DNA from: Bacteroidota bacterium
Lineage (GTDB): Bacteria > Bacteroidota > Bacteroidia > Palsa-948
Direction of reading: 5' to 3'
DNA: 58,962 nucleotides
Assembly: GCA_016213405.1 (NCBI GenBank)
Contig: JACRAM010000078.1
Location: 1 to 58,962 of the forward strand
Shown here: piece after piece, positions 7,295 to 15,331 of the stretch
Layout of the letters: every line of letters begins with the position of its first letter
Numbering within the stretch: position 1 is the first letter of the stretch
Notes under the pieces: generated by a model
What the model saw: the letters and a program-made list of their open reading frames with translations, nothing else
What the model was told of the DNA's origin: nothing
Databases searched by the model: none
Position numbers and translations under genes: made by a program

Positions 7295-7882
7295 TTATAT
7301 ATTTTTTTCCTTCCTTTCAGAAAGGCCGGAATGGACTTTTTCTTCCCTGCTTTTCTTATACATCCTGATAGCAAGGAATATGGTTCCGCTGAAAAGCAGC
7401 AAACCTATTATTCCCCACACATAACTCAATGTATCTTTCATCACCACTATAAATGCAATGGCAACCAGAAATAAGGTGGCGACTTCATTCCACAACCTTA
7501 GTTTGAAAGAAGAATACTTTATTTTGTCTTTTTGAAATTGCAGGAACATGATATGACATTGTATGTGATAAAGTACAAGTCCCAGAATAAAAGCAAGTTT
7601 CAGAATAAACCATGGGGAAGCCATGTAGAAAGCAAAATTCACTACCACCATCCATGTTCCGAAAATATAAGCGCCAATCAGGCCGGGCCAGGCGATTGCA
7701 TACCACAATCTTTTTTCCATCAGTTTATATTGCCGCTGAAGAATATCTTTTTCAGACAATGTTTTTTTCTCTGCTTCGGCATGATAAATAAAAAGGCGCA
7801 CGATGTAAAACAATCCTGCAAACCAAATGACGATAAAAATAATGTGAAGCGCTAACAGGTAGGGATTGGCATAGGCAATCAT
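7295..7882 (-). CDS. hemJ: HemJ-type protoporphyrinogen IX oxidase (CopD-like membrane protein)
   Basis: A 195-residue integral membrane protein with about five hydrophobic segments. The first carries the family's conserved His (LALHIIFIVIWFAGLFYIVR, His13). A conserved Lys follows in PWFILKLAFI near residue 93, and a later RLWNEVATL segment is also typical. HemJ oxidises protoporphyrinogen IX to protoporphyrin IX in heme synthesis. Many genomes label it CopD family or UPF0093. No other heme gene lies in the window. It is divergent from the thioesterase gene and shares its promoter region. Confidence 0.8.
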   Translation of the reverse strand: MIAYANPYLLALHIIFIVIWFAGLFYIVRLFIYHAEAEKKTLSEKDILQRQYKLMEKRLWYAIAWPGLIGAYIFGTWMVVVNFAFYMASPWFILKLAFILGLVLYHIQCHIMFLQFQKDKIKYSSFKLRLWNEVATLFLVAIAFIVVMKDTLSYVWGIIGLLLFSGTIFLAIRMYKKSREEKVHSGLSERKEKNI

Positions 7883-7885
7883 GTG

Positions 7886-7911
7886 CCAAAGATAAGTATT
7901 TCTATCTTTGG
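7886..7911. promoter_or_regulatory. Divergent overlapping -7 boxes forming a palindrome
   Basis: CCAAAGATA at 7886-7894 and TATCTTTGG at 7903-7911 are exact inverted copies separated by 8 bases. On the plus strand TATCTTTG (7903-7910) is a -7 box 14 bases before the thioesterase ATG. On the minus strand TATCTTTG (7894-7887) is a -7 box 4 bases before the hemJ ATG. The two genes are thus driven back to back, and polymerases should exclude each other. Confidence 0.6.
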
Positions 7912-7924
7912 AAAAAGTAATACT

Positions 7925-8440
7925 ATGGTTAAAGCAAAAACTCCCCGTGAAAGTATCTGCCTCACAACCGAACAGGTATTGCCCAACGATACCAATCCGC
8001 TCAATACATTATTCGGTGGGCGATTGATGCAGTGGATGGATATTACTGCAGGCATTGCGGCACACCGCCACTGCGGAAAAGTCTGTGTAACGGCTTCTGT
8101 AAATCATGTTTCATTTGATAAACCTGTGAAACTTGGAGATGTGGTTACGCTGGAAGGAAAAGTGTCTCGCACGTTTAACACCTCTATTGAAGTTTTTGTA
8201 GATGTATGGGTGGAAAATCCAACTGGCGGTGGAAAGAAAAAATGCAACGAGGCGATTCTGACTTTTGTAGCGGTTGATCTGGCAGGGAAGCCCGTTCCTG
8301 TACTTCCTGTTGTTCCTGAAACCGAAGAAGAAAAAACCAGATTCGATGGCGCTTTGCGCAGAAGGCAACTGGCTTTGATACTTGCCGGAAGAATGAAAGC
8401 CGATGATGCTACAGAACTAAAAGCATTGTTTGGGAAATAA
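7925..8440 (+). CDS. Acyl-CoA thioesterase, hotdog fold
   Basis: A 171-residue hotdog-fold thioesterase that hydrolyses acyl-CoA to free acid and CoA. Family signatures are PNDTNPLNTLFGGRLMQWMD, the helix AGIAAHRHCGK and the later SVNHVSFDKPVKLGDVVTLEG. The ATG at 7925 is preferred over the in-frame GTG at 7883. It directly precedes the conserved region, while the upstream stretch contains the promoter. It is monocistronic; the substrate chain length cannot be read from sequence. Confidence 0.88.
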   Translation: MVKAKTPRESICLTTEQVLPNDTNPLNTLFGGRLMQWMDITAGIAAHRHCGKVCVTASVNHVSFDKPVKLGDVVTLEGKVSRTFNTSIEVFVDVWVENPTGGGKKKCNEAILTFVAVDLAGKPVPVLPVVPETEEEKTRFDGALRRRQLALILAGRMKADDATELKALFGK

Positions 8441-8456
8441 GGTTAAGGGCATCTCG

Positions 8457-8632
8457 AATAACGAACATTTGAACATTTGAATAACGAATGAAGAAGTAAG
8501 GAAACATCGGATTTGTTCTGTATTGTGCATTTTACTTCGCTATTCGTTGTTCTATTGTTCAATTATTCTATTGTTCATGAGTTTTTAGAGGTTCCCTTAA
8601 GGGAAAAGGTTGAGGTTGAGGGCGGATCCTCC
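8457..8632. repeat. Two inverted repeats between convergent genes
   Basis: From about 8457 to 8575 the short words GAACATTTGAA, AACGAATGAAGAAGTAA recur inverted as TTACTTCGCTATTCGTT and TTCTATTGTTCAA. From 8592 a second inverted repeat built on CCCTTAAGGGAAAAGG and GGTTGAGG runs into the 3' end of the glycosyltransferase gene. No gene is seen here; the folds may end both convergent transcripts. Confidence 0.55.
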
Positions 8633-8638
8633 TTAACC

Positions 8639-9646
8639 TCAACCTTCATCCTTACCCTTTTCCTTTAGGGCATGAATAATCTCTTCTTCATCTATTTCAT
8701 TCATGCACCTGAAATGCTTTTTCGGGCATTTTGAAAACCCAAGTTTAGAGCAAGGTCTGCAGTTCAAATTTGTAATTTGTAATTTGTAATTTGTAATTTG
8801 CGTTTCGCCATAATAAGGATACATTCCAAATTCAGGAATAGTATTTCCCCAAATAGAAACAATTTCTTTTTTGAAAGCAGCAGCAATGTGCATGAGCCCG
8901 GTGTCGTGTGTGATTATTTTTCTTGCCTGTTTTACGAGTGATGCGGATTGATTGAGAGTATATTTTCCACACGCATTGAAGACCAGATGTGAGTATTGAG
9001 TATTGAGTATTGAGACAATCCAATTTGCTTTCTCAGCATCTTCTTTTCCTCCAAGTAAAATAACCGGCTGATTAATCTTTTGAATTATGGAAACAATTTT
9101 TTCTATCGGCAACTGTTTGGTAAAAAATTTTGCACCGATGACAAATCCGATATATCCGTTCTGAAATTCTGCCGGAAGAGTTTTAATTTCCACTTCATCT
9201 TTTTTGGGAATGAAATAATCCAGCCCTTTGCCGTCATTCTCAACTCCTAACGGTTTTACAGTTTCAAAATACCTGTCAACAATGTGTATATTCGGAAGTT
9301 TATTGATGCGAAGATTCACCATCAGCCATTTTTCAATGTTTAATTTTGAAAATGATTTTGATTGTTTTCCGAGCATGGATTTAATCTGTGCTGAACGAAG
9401 ATTGTGATGCAGGTCAACTACAAAATCATAATTCTCTTTTTTAAGTTCCTTTGAAACCTCTGCAACATTTTTATCAATCGAATAAATTTTATCTACATAA
9501 GGATTGTCCTCCAGAATTGAAGTGAATTGCCTTTTGGTGATGTAATGCACCTCTGCCTCTTTCACCTGCTGTTTTACACATCGGATTATTGGAGAGGTGA
9601 GAACAATATCGCCAATGGAAGAAAAACGTATGATTAGAATCTTCAT
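8639..9646 (-). CDS. Glycosyltransferase family 9 (heptosyltransferase-like)
   Basis: A 335-residue GT9 enzyme that probably transfers a heptose or related sugar to LPS core. The start is taken at 9646 (MKILIIRFSSIGDIVLTSP), the canonical GT9 N-terminus; the in-frame extension to 9697 runs into a terminator. Other motifs are VDLHHNLRS, THDTGLMHIAAA and the Cys-rich tail CRPCSKLGFSKCPKKHF. Two heptamer arrays lie inside the gene: GAGTATT repeats at 8991-9014 (encoding LNTQYS) and AATTTGT repeats at 8766-8800 (encoding TNYKLQITN). The last codons, ALKEKGKDEG, come from the repeat that continues downstream. With kdsB and gmhA it points to an LPS-producing cell. Confidence 0.88.
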   Translation of the reverse strand: MKILIIRFSSIGDIVLTSPIIRCVKQQVKEAEVHYITKRQFTSILEDNPYVDKIYSIDKNVAEVSKELKKENYDFVVDLHHNLRSAQIKSMLGKQSKSFSKLNIEKWLMVNLRINKLPNIHIVDRYFETVKPLGVENDGKGLDYFIPKKDEVEIKTLPAEFQNGYIGFVIGAKFFTKQLPIEKIVSIIQKINQPVILLGGKEDAEKANWIVSILNTQYSHLVFNACGKYTLNQSASLVKQARKIITHDTGLMHIAAAFKKEIVSIWGNTIPEFGMYPYYGETQITNYKLQITNLNCRPCSKLGFSKCPKKHFRCMNEIDEEEIIHALKEKGKDEG

Positions 9647-9663
9647 AAACAAAAGTAAAACAA

Positions 9664-9694
9664 AAAACCCCGTCCGTTTACCGAACAGGGTTTT
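9664..9694 (-). terminator. Rho-independent terminator after the lipoprotein pair
   Basis: AAAACCC at 9664-9670 pairs with GGGTTTT at 9688-9694, with further pairing inside. Read on the minus strand the stem is followed by a T-rich tract. It closes the transcript of the lipoprotein genes ending at 9716. Confidence 0.75.
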
Positions 9695-9715
9695 CAAATT
9701 AAGTATGCCTCTTAA

Positions 9716-10102
9716 CTATTTTGCAGATAATTTATCAATTGTGTTGCTTCCCGTATCCTGCGTCCACAAATCTTTGCTGGTAAGGCGCAAAATTTTGGCA
9801 GATGCTGAACCCGAAAAACCTCCTATGGTATAGGTTACTTCTATGCTTTCTTTGTCACCGGAAAACTTCCAAGTATAACCTGAAACAATAGCGCCATTTG
9901 AATATACAGTACCATCCTTTTTATATTCAATAGTACCGCAATTAGTGCTGCAACTGGGATCCATCCATTCTCTGCAAATTCTTGCAGTTTTTGATTTTAA
10001 ACTAATTTTTGGACCGTCATCATACTTGCCACATGAAGAGAAAGAAAGCACCGCAGTAATCGCAATTACTGTCGCCAAACTAAGTTTTAAAAGTGTTTTC
10101 AT
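9716..10102 (-). CDS. Lipoprotein, lipocalin-like, paralogue of upstream gene
   Basis: A 128-residue putative lipoprotein with lipobox LSFSSCGK (Cys24). The mature part is beta-rich like Bacteroidota lipocalin-like lipoproteins. Its early motif PKISLKSKTARICREW closely parallels PTISLHSRKGRLVNDW in the upstream gene, so the pair are probably diverged duplicates. Only 21 bases separate it from the upstream gene, and a terminator follows. Its ligand and function are unknown. Confidence 0.7.
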   Translation of the reverse strand: MKTLLKLSLATVIAITAVLSFSSCGKYDDGPKISLKSKTARICREWMDPSCSTNCGTIEYKKDGTVYSNGAIVSGYTWKFSGDKESIEVTYTIGGFSGSASAKILRLTSKDLWTQDTGSNTIDKLSAK

Positions 10103-10123
10103 TGTTGTGTTTTTATGAAAAAA

Positions 10124-10747
10124 TTATTTTCCACTAATCCAAGTATATTCTCCTTTATTAGAAGATGATGTAGAAGTGCCACCTGATGTTGTAAGTTTTG
10201 TACCTTCCCATATAACAATCAATTCTTTACTCTTCAGTTCATCAATGTTCCAAATCGCTGTAGGTCCACTATCTCCAGTATAAGAATAAGTATCAGTTGA
10301 AGAACCAAATAAATCTGTTTCTGTAAGAGTTTTAAAAACAACCTGAGATTTATTTTTTAACTCACCCACTTTTCCTGTCCAGTTCCATGTTCCTGTTGAA
10401 GTAATTTTAGAAATAAAAGTAGGTGTACCTGTCCATGTTATGGATTGATCCGATTTCCATGTTCCGTCCTTTAGTATACTCATAGTATAGCTTCCTGTAC
10501 CAATACTTGTTGAAGAGGTACCTCCAGAAGTATAAGTTTCTGTTACAGACGTACCGGACCAAGTGATCAAGTCAGTTGTTGTGCCAGAAATATTAGTTTC
10601 TGTGCCAGCTGAAAGGGTCCAGTCGTTTACTAATCTTCCTTTACGTGAGTGCAGAGAAATCGTGGGGTCATTTGCTCCTTTTTTACATCCGTAAAATCCA
10701 GTACCCGTAAGAATAAGGGCAGATAAAATTAAAATTGTCTTTTTCAT
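10124..10747 (-). CDS. Lipoprotein, Ser/Thr-rich, lipocalin-like
   Basis: A 207-residue putative lipoprotein with lipobox TGTGFYGCKK (Cys21). It has a Ser/Thr/Gly-rich beta region containing repeated Trp-bracketed strands (WSGTS, WTGTP, WNWTGK). It is the first gene of a two-gene operon with the paralogue at 9716. A TATCTTTG -7 box lies 36 bases upstream. Function is unknown; the shared DPTISLHSRKGRL motif suggests a common binding fold. Confidence 0.7.
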   Translation of the reverse strand: MKKTILILSALILTGTGFYGCKKGANDPTISLHSRKGRLVNDWTLSAGTETNISGTTTDLITWSGTSVTETYTSGGTSSTSIGTGSYTMSILKDGTWKSDQSITWTGTPTFISKITSTGTWNWTGKVGELKNKSQVVFKTLTETDLFGSSTDTYSYTGDSGPTAIWNIDELKSKELIVIWEGTKLTTSGGTSTSSSNKGEYTWISGK

Positions 10748-10783
10748 GTTGAGATTTTTTAGTTATGTTTTTTAAAAGTTTGG

Positions 10784-10813
10784 CAAAGATATAAATATTT
10801 TGGTAATAGCAAT
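10784..10813 (-). promoter_or_regulatory. Promoter of the lipoprotein operon
   Basis: On the minus strand TATCTTTG (10791-10784) matches the -7 consensus. ATTG (10813-10810) lies 18 bases upstream as a weak -33 box. Confidence 0.5.
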
Positions 10814-10823
10814 TGCAAATATT

Positions 10824-12362
10824 TTATCCTCCCCATCCATCCCTGTCGAGGGAACGGTATTGTATTGCTTCTGCAAGATGCTGGTTTTGAATAGTTTCAG
10901 AGGAATCTAAATCTGCAATAGTTCTTGCTACTTTCAGGATTCTGTCATAAGCTCGTGCAGATAAACCCAATTTTTCCATGGCGTTCTTAAGAAGTGTTTG
11001 CCCTGCTTCATCTATTTTGCAGATAGAACGCAGAACATTTGCGCTCATCTGCGCGTTGCAATAAGTACCGGAGTTATTCTCAAAGCGTTTGGATTGAATT
11101 TTTCTTGCACTAATCACACGCTCGCGGATTTTTTCACTCGGCTCTGCTTTTCTTTCGCTGGAAAGTTCGCTGAAAGCAACGGGAGTAACTTCAATGTGAA
11201 TATCAATCCTGTCGAGAAGTGGTCCCGAAATTTTGTTGAGATATTTCTGTACGATGCCCGGAGCGCACACACATTCTTTTTCCGGATGATTGTAATAGCC
11301 GCATGGACAAGGATTCATTGCTGAAACCAGCATGAAACTGGCAGGATATTCCACAGAAAATTTAGCACGGGAAATTGTTACTGTTCTGTCTTCCAGCGGC
11401 TGGCGCATTACTTCTAAAACATTTCTTGAAAATTCAGGAAGCTCATCCAGAAATAAAACTCCGTGATGTGCCAGAGAAATTTCTCCCGGCTGGGGAAAAC
11501 TTCCTCCGCCAACCAAAGCGACATCAGAAATTGTGTGATGCGGAGAACGGAAAGGGCGAGATGTAACCAGCGATGCGCCCTTTGTCATTTTTCCTGCCAC
11601 GGAGTGAATCTTAGTTGTCTCTAATGCTTCTTCGATGGTGAGGGGAGGAAGAATGGTCGGCAATCTTTTTGCAATCATTGTTTTCCCGGCACCGGGAGGA
11701 CCAATCATGATTACATTATGTCCGCCTGCTGCTGCAATTTCCAAAGCGCGCTTGATGTTTTCCTGCCCTTTTACATCGACAAAATCCAAATCAGACATTC
11801 CAAGACGGGAATAAAATTCTTCGGCAATATTTATTTTCGTTTGCTCAAGAGTTTTTTCTCCGTTGAAAAAATCAATTACATCTTTAATGTTTTCTACTCC
11901 ATACACTTCTAAATCTCCTACGGCAGCGGCTTCCTTCGCGTTTTGTTTGGGAAGAATAATTCCCTTGAATCCTTTTTCTTTTGCTTCGATGGCAATCGGC
12001 AGAACACCTTTTATCGGACGGACTTCTCCATCAAGAGATAATTCCCCCATGATGATATAATCCGCTAATTGTTCACTTTTGATTTTATCATCAGCGGCAA
12101 GAATTCCGATGGCAGTTGTCAAATCATAAGCAGACCCTTCTTTTTTAATATCGGCAGGAGCCATGTTGATGGTAACGCCTTTGCCTGGAATTTTGTGCCC
12201 GATATTTTTCAAAGCGGCACCGATTCGGTGCTGACTTTCTTTCACCGCGTTGTCGGGCAGACCAACCATGAAGAAAAATACTCCTCCTGAAATATTTGTT
12301 TCGATAGTGACAAGCGTAGCTTTTATCCCGTGAACGGCACAACCAAAAGTTTTGACGAGCAT
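10824..12362 (-). CDS. comM: YifB/ComM family magnesium chelatase-like AAA+ ATPase
   Basis: A 512-residue AAA+ protein. An N-terminal ChlI-like domain opens with [21 protein letters not shown] without the last residue and contains [11 protein letters not shown]. The AAA core has Walker [16 protein letters not shown] at about residue 219, Walker [10 protein letters not shown], and the [12 protein letters not shown] Cys motif. The C-terminal Mg_chelatase_C domain ends the protein. ComM is a hexameric helicase that promotes branch migration during natural transformation in Vibrio; that role here is inferred from family. It lies 99 bases downstream of gmhA, with a repeat between them. Confidence 0.93.
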   Translation of the reverse strand: MLVKTFGCAVHGIKATLVTIETNISGGVFFFMVGLPDNAVKESQHRIGAALKNIGHKIPGKGVTINMAPADIKKEGSAYDLTTAIGILAADDKIKSEQLADYIIMGELSLDGEVRPIKGVLPIAIEAKEKGFKGIILPKQNAKEAAAVGDLEVYGVENIKDVIDFFNGEKTLEQTKINIAEEFYSRLGMSDLDFVDVKGQENIKRALEIAAAGGHNVIMIGPPGAGKTMIAKRLPTILPPLTIEEALETTKIHSVAGKMTKGASLVTSRPFRSPHHTISDVALVGGGSFPQPGEISLAHHGVLFLDELPEFSRNVLEVMRQPLEDRTVTISRAKFSVEYPASFMLVSAMNPCPCGYYNHPEKECVCAPGIVQKYLNKISGPLLDRIDIHIEVTPVAFSELSSERKAEPSEKIRERVISARKIQSKRFENNSGTYCNAQMSANVLRSICKIDEAGQTLLKNAMEKLGLSARAYDRILKVARTIADLDSSETIQNQHLAEAIQYRSLDRDGWGG

Positions 12363-12376
12363 TTTATTTTTGATTT

Positions 12377-12456
12377 GTCATTTCGAGCTGAGCGAGAAAT
12401 CTCATCATGTGAAGCAGAAAGTTATCAGGGGATTCCTCCCATGTGTTCGGAATGAC
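12377..12456. repeat. 80-bp element with GTCATTYCGA ends
   Basis: GTCATTTCGA at 12377-12386 and TCGGAATGAC at 12447-12456 are inverted copies differing at one base. It fills the gmhA-comM gap. The same terminal sequence bounds the element at 50218-50272. Confidence 0.65.
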
Positions 12457-12461
12457 AGTTA

Positions 12462-13034
12462 TTAAATATTTTCTTCAACAAAATGAATTAAAGAATGAAT
12501 CACCTTGATATGAATTTCCTGAGCACGGTCTGCATATTTTGAATACGGAGCGCGGATTTCAATATCGCAAAGCGAAGCCATTTTACCACCATCTTTTCCT
12601 GTGAGTCCGATGACTTTCATTCCTTTTTTCTTGGCGGAAGCAATTGCGTTGAGAACATTTTTAGAATTTCCGCTGGTGCTGATGGCAAGAAGAACATCAC
12701 CTCTGTTGCCGACTGCTTCAATGAATTTCGAAAAAACAAAATCATATCCGTAATCATTTGCCACACAGGAAATATGAGAAGGGTCAGAAATCGAAATTGC
12801 AGGAAGCGCTTTTCTGTTCTCGCGGAATCTGCCTGAAAGTTCTTCTGCAAAATGCATAGCGTCACACATAGATCCTCCATTTCCGCAAGAAATAACTTTG
12901 TTTCCTTTTATGAAAGAGTCAACAAAAAGCTTTCCGGTTTTTTCAATCGCGGAGAAATTTTTAGGATTGGAAACAAACTTTGCGAGAATGTCGGTGGCTT
13001 CTGCAAAATTCTGGTGGATGATGTTTTGTTTCAC
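12462..13034 (-). CDS. gmhA: Sedoheptulose-7-phosphate isomerase / SIS domain protein
   Basis: A 190-residue SIS-domain enzyme of the GmhA type, which converts sedoheptulose 7-phosphate to D-glycero-D-manno-heptose 7-phosphate for LPS core heptose. Signatures are [20 protein letters not shown], the active-site region [16 protein letters not shown] and the phosphate-binding [14 protein letters not shown]. The length is normal for GmhA. It fits functionally with kdsB and the GT9 enzyme elsewhere in the window. No other heptose gene is adjacent. Confidence 0.93.
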   Translation of the reverse strand: MKQNIIHQNFAEATDILAKFVSNPKNFSAIEKTGKLFVDSFIKGNKVISCGNGGSMCDAMHFAEELSGRFRENRKALPAISISDPSHISCVANDYGYDFVFSKFIEAVGNRGDVLLAISTSGNSKNVLNAIASAKKKGMKVIGLTGKDGGKMASLCDIEIRAPYSKYADRAQEIHIKVIHSLIHFVEENI

Positions 13035-13050
13035 TTTATTACTGTTGTTT

Positions 13051-13120
13051 GACTCCGAAGGAGTCGAATATTAATAGTACGCAAATTTTCTATTCACATA
13101 CTACCCCTTCGGGGTCGAAC
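13051..13120. repeat. Pair of REP-like palindromes
   Basis: GACTCCGAAGGAGTC at 13051-13065 is a palindrome with a three-base centre, followed by GAATATTAATAG. ACCCCTTCGGGGT at 13103-13115 is a second one with the opposite-facing flank TCGAACGTC. They fill the serS-gmhA gap and look like a head-to-head REP pair. Confidence 0.65.
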
Positions 13121-13128
13121 GTCTTTTA

Positions 13129-14400
13129 TCACGCAATTATTTCAAATCCTGTATACGGCACAAGTGCTTTCGGAATTTTTATTCCTTTATCAGTTTGGTT
13201 ATTTTCTAAAAGTGTTGCAACAATTCTCGGCAAAGCTAGTGCGCTTCCGTTCAATGTATGTGCGAGCTGAGGCTTTCCGTTTCCTTCTCTGAAACGAATC
13301 TTAGAGCGATTGCTCTGAAAACTTTCAAAGTTTGAAACCGAACTTACTTCCAGCCATTTTTGCTGAGCAGCAGAATAAGTTTCAAAATCATAAGTAAGAG
13401 CTGAAGCAAAACTCATATCCCCTCCGCAAAGTTTCAAAATTCTATAGGGAAGTTCCAATTGTTTCAGAATTCCTGCGACATAGTTTCTCATTTCTTCCAG
13501 TGTATCGTATGATTTATCGGGATGAGCAATCTGAACTATTTCCACTTTATCAAACTGGTGCAAACGATTTAATCCACGCACATCTTTTCCGTAAGAGCCC
13601 GCCTCTCTGCGAAAGCACGGAGTGTATCCGCAATTTTTTATTGGCAGATCTTCAATTTTCTGAATCGTGTCGCGGTAAATATTCGTGATGGGAACTTCAG
13701 CAGTCGGAATTAAATACAAATTATCAATCGTAACATGATACATCTGTCCTTCTTTGTCTGGAATCTGCCCTGTTCCGAAACCGCTGGCTTCATTCACCAT
13801 TATGGGCGGTTCAATTTCCAGATAGCCTGCACTGGTTGCCTTATCGAGAAAGAAATTAATCAGTGCTCGCTGAAGTTTCGCGCCTTTGCCTTTATATACA
13901 GGAAAGCCCGCACCTGTAAGTTTCACGCCTAACTCAAAATCAATCAAGTCATATTGCTGTGCAAGTTCCCAGTGAGGTTTTGCGTTCGCAGGAAGTTTCG
14001 GAATTTCTCCTTCTGAAAAAACATTCTCATTATCGGCTGGAGTTTTTCCCTTGGGAACTTTTGCGCTGGGAACATTTGGAAGCAGAACTAGAACTTTATT
14101 CAATTCTTCTTCAGTAGAAGTTAATGTTGTTTCAAATTTTTTGATTTTTTCTTTTTCTTCTGCGTAAACACGTCTCAAATTGTCGGCTTCCTCTTGCAAT
14201 CCATTCCTAAAAAAAGTTCCGATTCGTCTTGAATTTTCATTTGCTTCAGCATTTCTGGAATCTATTTCTGTCTGAAGAAATCTTCTTTCACTATCAAGTG
14301 AAAGAATTTTCTCAACGTGTTCTCTCGCGTCAAAATTCTTGACAGCCAAACGAGTGATGACATCGTCTTTATTTTCGCGTATGTAATTTAACTGAAGCAT
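13129..14400 (-). CDS. serS: Seryl-tRNA synthetase
   Basis: A 423-residue class II synthetase that charges tRNA-Ser. The first ~110 residues form the antiparallel coiled-coil tRNA-binding arm. Motif 2 is seen as FRREAGSYGKDVRGLNRLHQ and motif 3 as NGSALALPRIVATLLENNQ. The length is standard for the family. A -7 box TACATTTG ends 8 bases before the ATG, so it is probably transcribed on its own. Confidence 0.97.
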   Translation of the reverse strand: MLQLNYIRENKDDVITRLAVKNFDAREHVEKILSLDSERRFLQTEIDSRNAEANENSRRIGTFFRNGLQEEADNLRRVYAEEKEKIKKFETTLTSTEEELNKVLVLLPNVPSAKVPKGKTPADNENVFSEGEIPKLPANAKPHWELAQQYDLIDFELGVKLTGAGFPVYKGKGAKLQRALINFFLDKATSAGYLEIEPPIMVNEASGFGTGQIPDKEGQMYHVTIDNLYLIPTAEVPITNIYRDTIQKIEDLPIKNCGYTPCFRREAGSYGKDVRGLNRLHQFDKVEIVQIAHPDKSYDTLEEMRNYVAGILKQLELPYRILKLCGGDMSFASALTYDFETYSAAQQKWLEVSSVSNFESFQSNRSKIRFREGNGKPQLAHTLNGSALALPRIVATLLENNQTDKGIKIPKALVPYTGFEIIA

Positions 14401-14408
14401 AAGTGGTG

Positions 14409-14416
14409 CAAATGTA
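14409..14416 (-). promoter_or_regulatory. -7 box of serS promoter
   Basis: TACATTTG on the minus strand fits TAnnTTTG and lies 8 bases from the serS ATG, implying a very short or absent leader. No convincing TTTG -33 box is present. Confidence 0.45.
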
Positions 14417-14430
14417 AATTCTTTAGGTAT

Positions 14431-14492
14431 ATCCTGACGGAAATCCCTCGGATTTCATCAGGATGCTGACCTGAACTTTGTTCAGCGTCAGC
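14431..14492. repeat. Two adjacent hairpins between rpmA terminator and serS
   Basis: ATCCTGA at 14431-14437 pairs with TCAGGAT at 14458-14464, with inner GAAATCC/GGATTTC. GCTGAC at 14465-14470 pairs with GTCAGC at 14487-14492, with inner GAAC/GTTC. Both are compact intergenic palindromes of the REP type. Confidence 0.6.
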
Positions 14493-14493
14493 A

Positions 14494-14532
14494 TAAATAA
14501 AAAATCTCCTGACTAATTAAAGACAGGAGATT
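14494..14532 (-). terminator. Terminator of the rplU-rpmA operon
   Basis: On the minus strand a nine-base stem (AATCTCCTG at 14503-14511 with CAGGAGATT at 14524-14532) is followed directly by TTTTTTATTTAT. It lies 18 bases after the rpmA stop. Confidence 0.85.
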
Positions 14533-14550
14533 AAGTAATTTTTTCAGACC

Positions 14551-14814
14551 TTATTTTGCCGGAGCCGGTTCAACCGATACAAATGAGCGGTCGTTTGCTT
14601 TGCGCTTAAAACGCACAATTCCATCCGCAGTAGCGAACAGCGTGTGGTCTTTTCCGATGCCTACATTTAAACCCGGATGATGTTGTGTTCCGCGCTGACG
14701 CAGAATAATGTTTCCTGATTTGGCAAACTGTCCGCCAAAAAGTTTAATGCCGAGGCGCTTACTGTGCGACTCGCGGTTATTCTTTGTTTTACCTTCACCT
14801 GCTTTATGTGCCAT
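14551..14814 (-). CDS. rpmA: 50S ribosomal protein L27
   Basis: An 87-residue L27 protein located near the peptidyl-transferase centre of the large subunit. It shows the family opening [20 protein letters not shown], the LGIKLFGGQ segment and [13 protein letters not shown]. The tail PAPAK is Pro/Ala-rich. It follows rplU by 41 bases, the usual rplU-rpmA order, and ends at a strong terminator. Confidence 0.97.
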   Translation of the reverse strand: MAHKAGEGKTKNNRESHSKRLGIKLFGGQFAKSGNIILRQRGTQHHPGLNVGIGKDHTLFATADGIVRFKRKANDRSFVSVEPAPAK

Positions 14815-14855
14815 GACAAATAAGTTTTAAAGTTAAAAGTTATAAAGTCAAAAGT

Positions 14856-15167
14856 TTAGGATTTGATATCCTGAATTTCAATTTTAGTTAAGTACTGACG
14901 GTGCCCGTTCATCTTCGCGTAGCCCTTGCGTCTTTTCTTTTTGAAGACAAGAACTTTATCAGCTTTAAGATGTTCAACAATCTTTGCACTGATAGAAGCG
15001 CCTTTCACGTTAGGCATTCCCACATCCACTTTTCCTTCATTATCTACAAGGAGAACTTTGTCAAAATTGACTGAATCGCCTTCGTTTCCTTCGAGGCGGT
15101 GAACGAAGATCTGTTGGTTCTTCTGAACCTTGAATTGCTGACCAGCAATATCTACTATAGCGTACAT
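14856..15167 (-). CDS. rplU: 50S ribosomal protein L21
   Basis: A 103-residue L21 protein that binds 23S rRNA. It is identified by MYAIVDIAGQQFKVQKNQ, the central VLLVDNEGKVDVGMPNV, and the basic KKRRKGYAKMNGHRQ tail. It is the first gene of the rplU-rpmA operon. A -7-like TATCTTCG lies on the minus strand at 15200-15193, 25 bases upstream of the ATG. Confidence 0.97.
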   Translation of the reverse strand: MYAIVDIAGQQFKVQKNQQIFVHRLEGNEGDSVNFDKVLLVDNEGKVDVGMPNVKGASISAKIVEHLKADKVLVFKKKRRKGYAKMNGHRQYLTKIEIQDIKS

Positions 15168-15263
15168 TTTCTTATTGTTTTAAAAGGGAGGCGAAGATAA
15201 TAATATTTCTTAAACTGATTACGCTGATTTCAAGGAGAAGATTACTCCGATTTTAGGTTAGAA

Positions 15264-15331
15264 TGGAAGCATGGAATATTGGAACGATGCGTCAAATACA
15301 ACATTCCATTCTTCCAATCTTCCATCATTCC
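15264..15331. repeat. GGAATGATGGAAG phrase repeat, inverted
   Basis: Short words of the form TGGAAT, TTGGAA and their complements (ATTCCATTCTTCCAATC) make an imperfect inverted repeat upstream of rplU. On the minus strand 15331-15301 reads GGAATGATGGAAGATTGG, nearly identical to the plus strand at 45088. The repeat overlaps the last codons of the beta-barrel gene. Confidence 0.55.

Noticed and set aside
13319-13333. AAACTTTCAAAGTTT palindrome inside serS, similar to the RAYT palindromes
   Set aside because: The sequence codes for normally conserved SerS residues and lacks the CAAAAG core, so chance is more likely.
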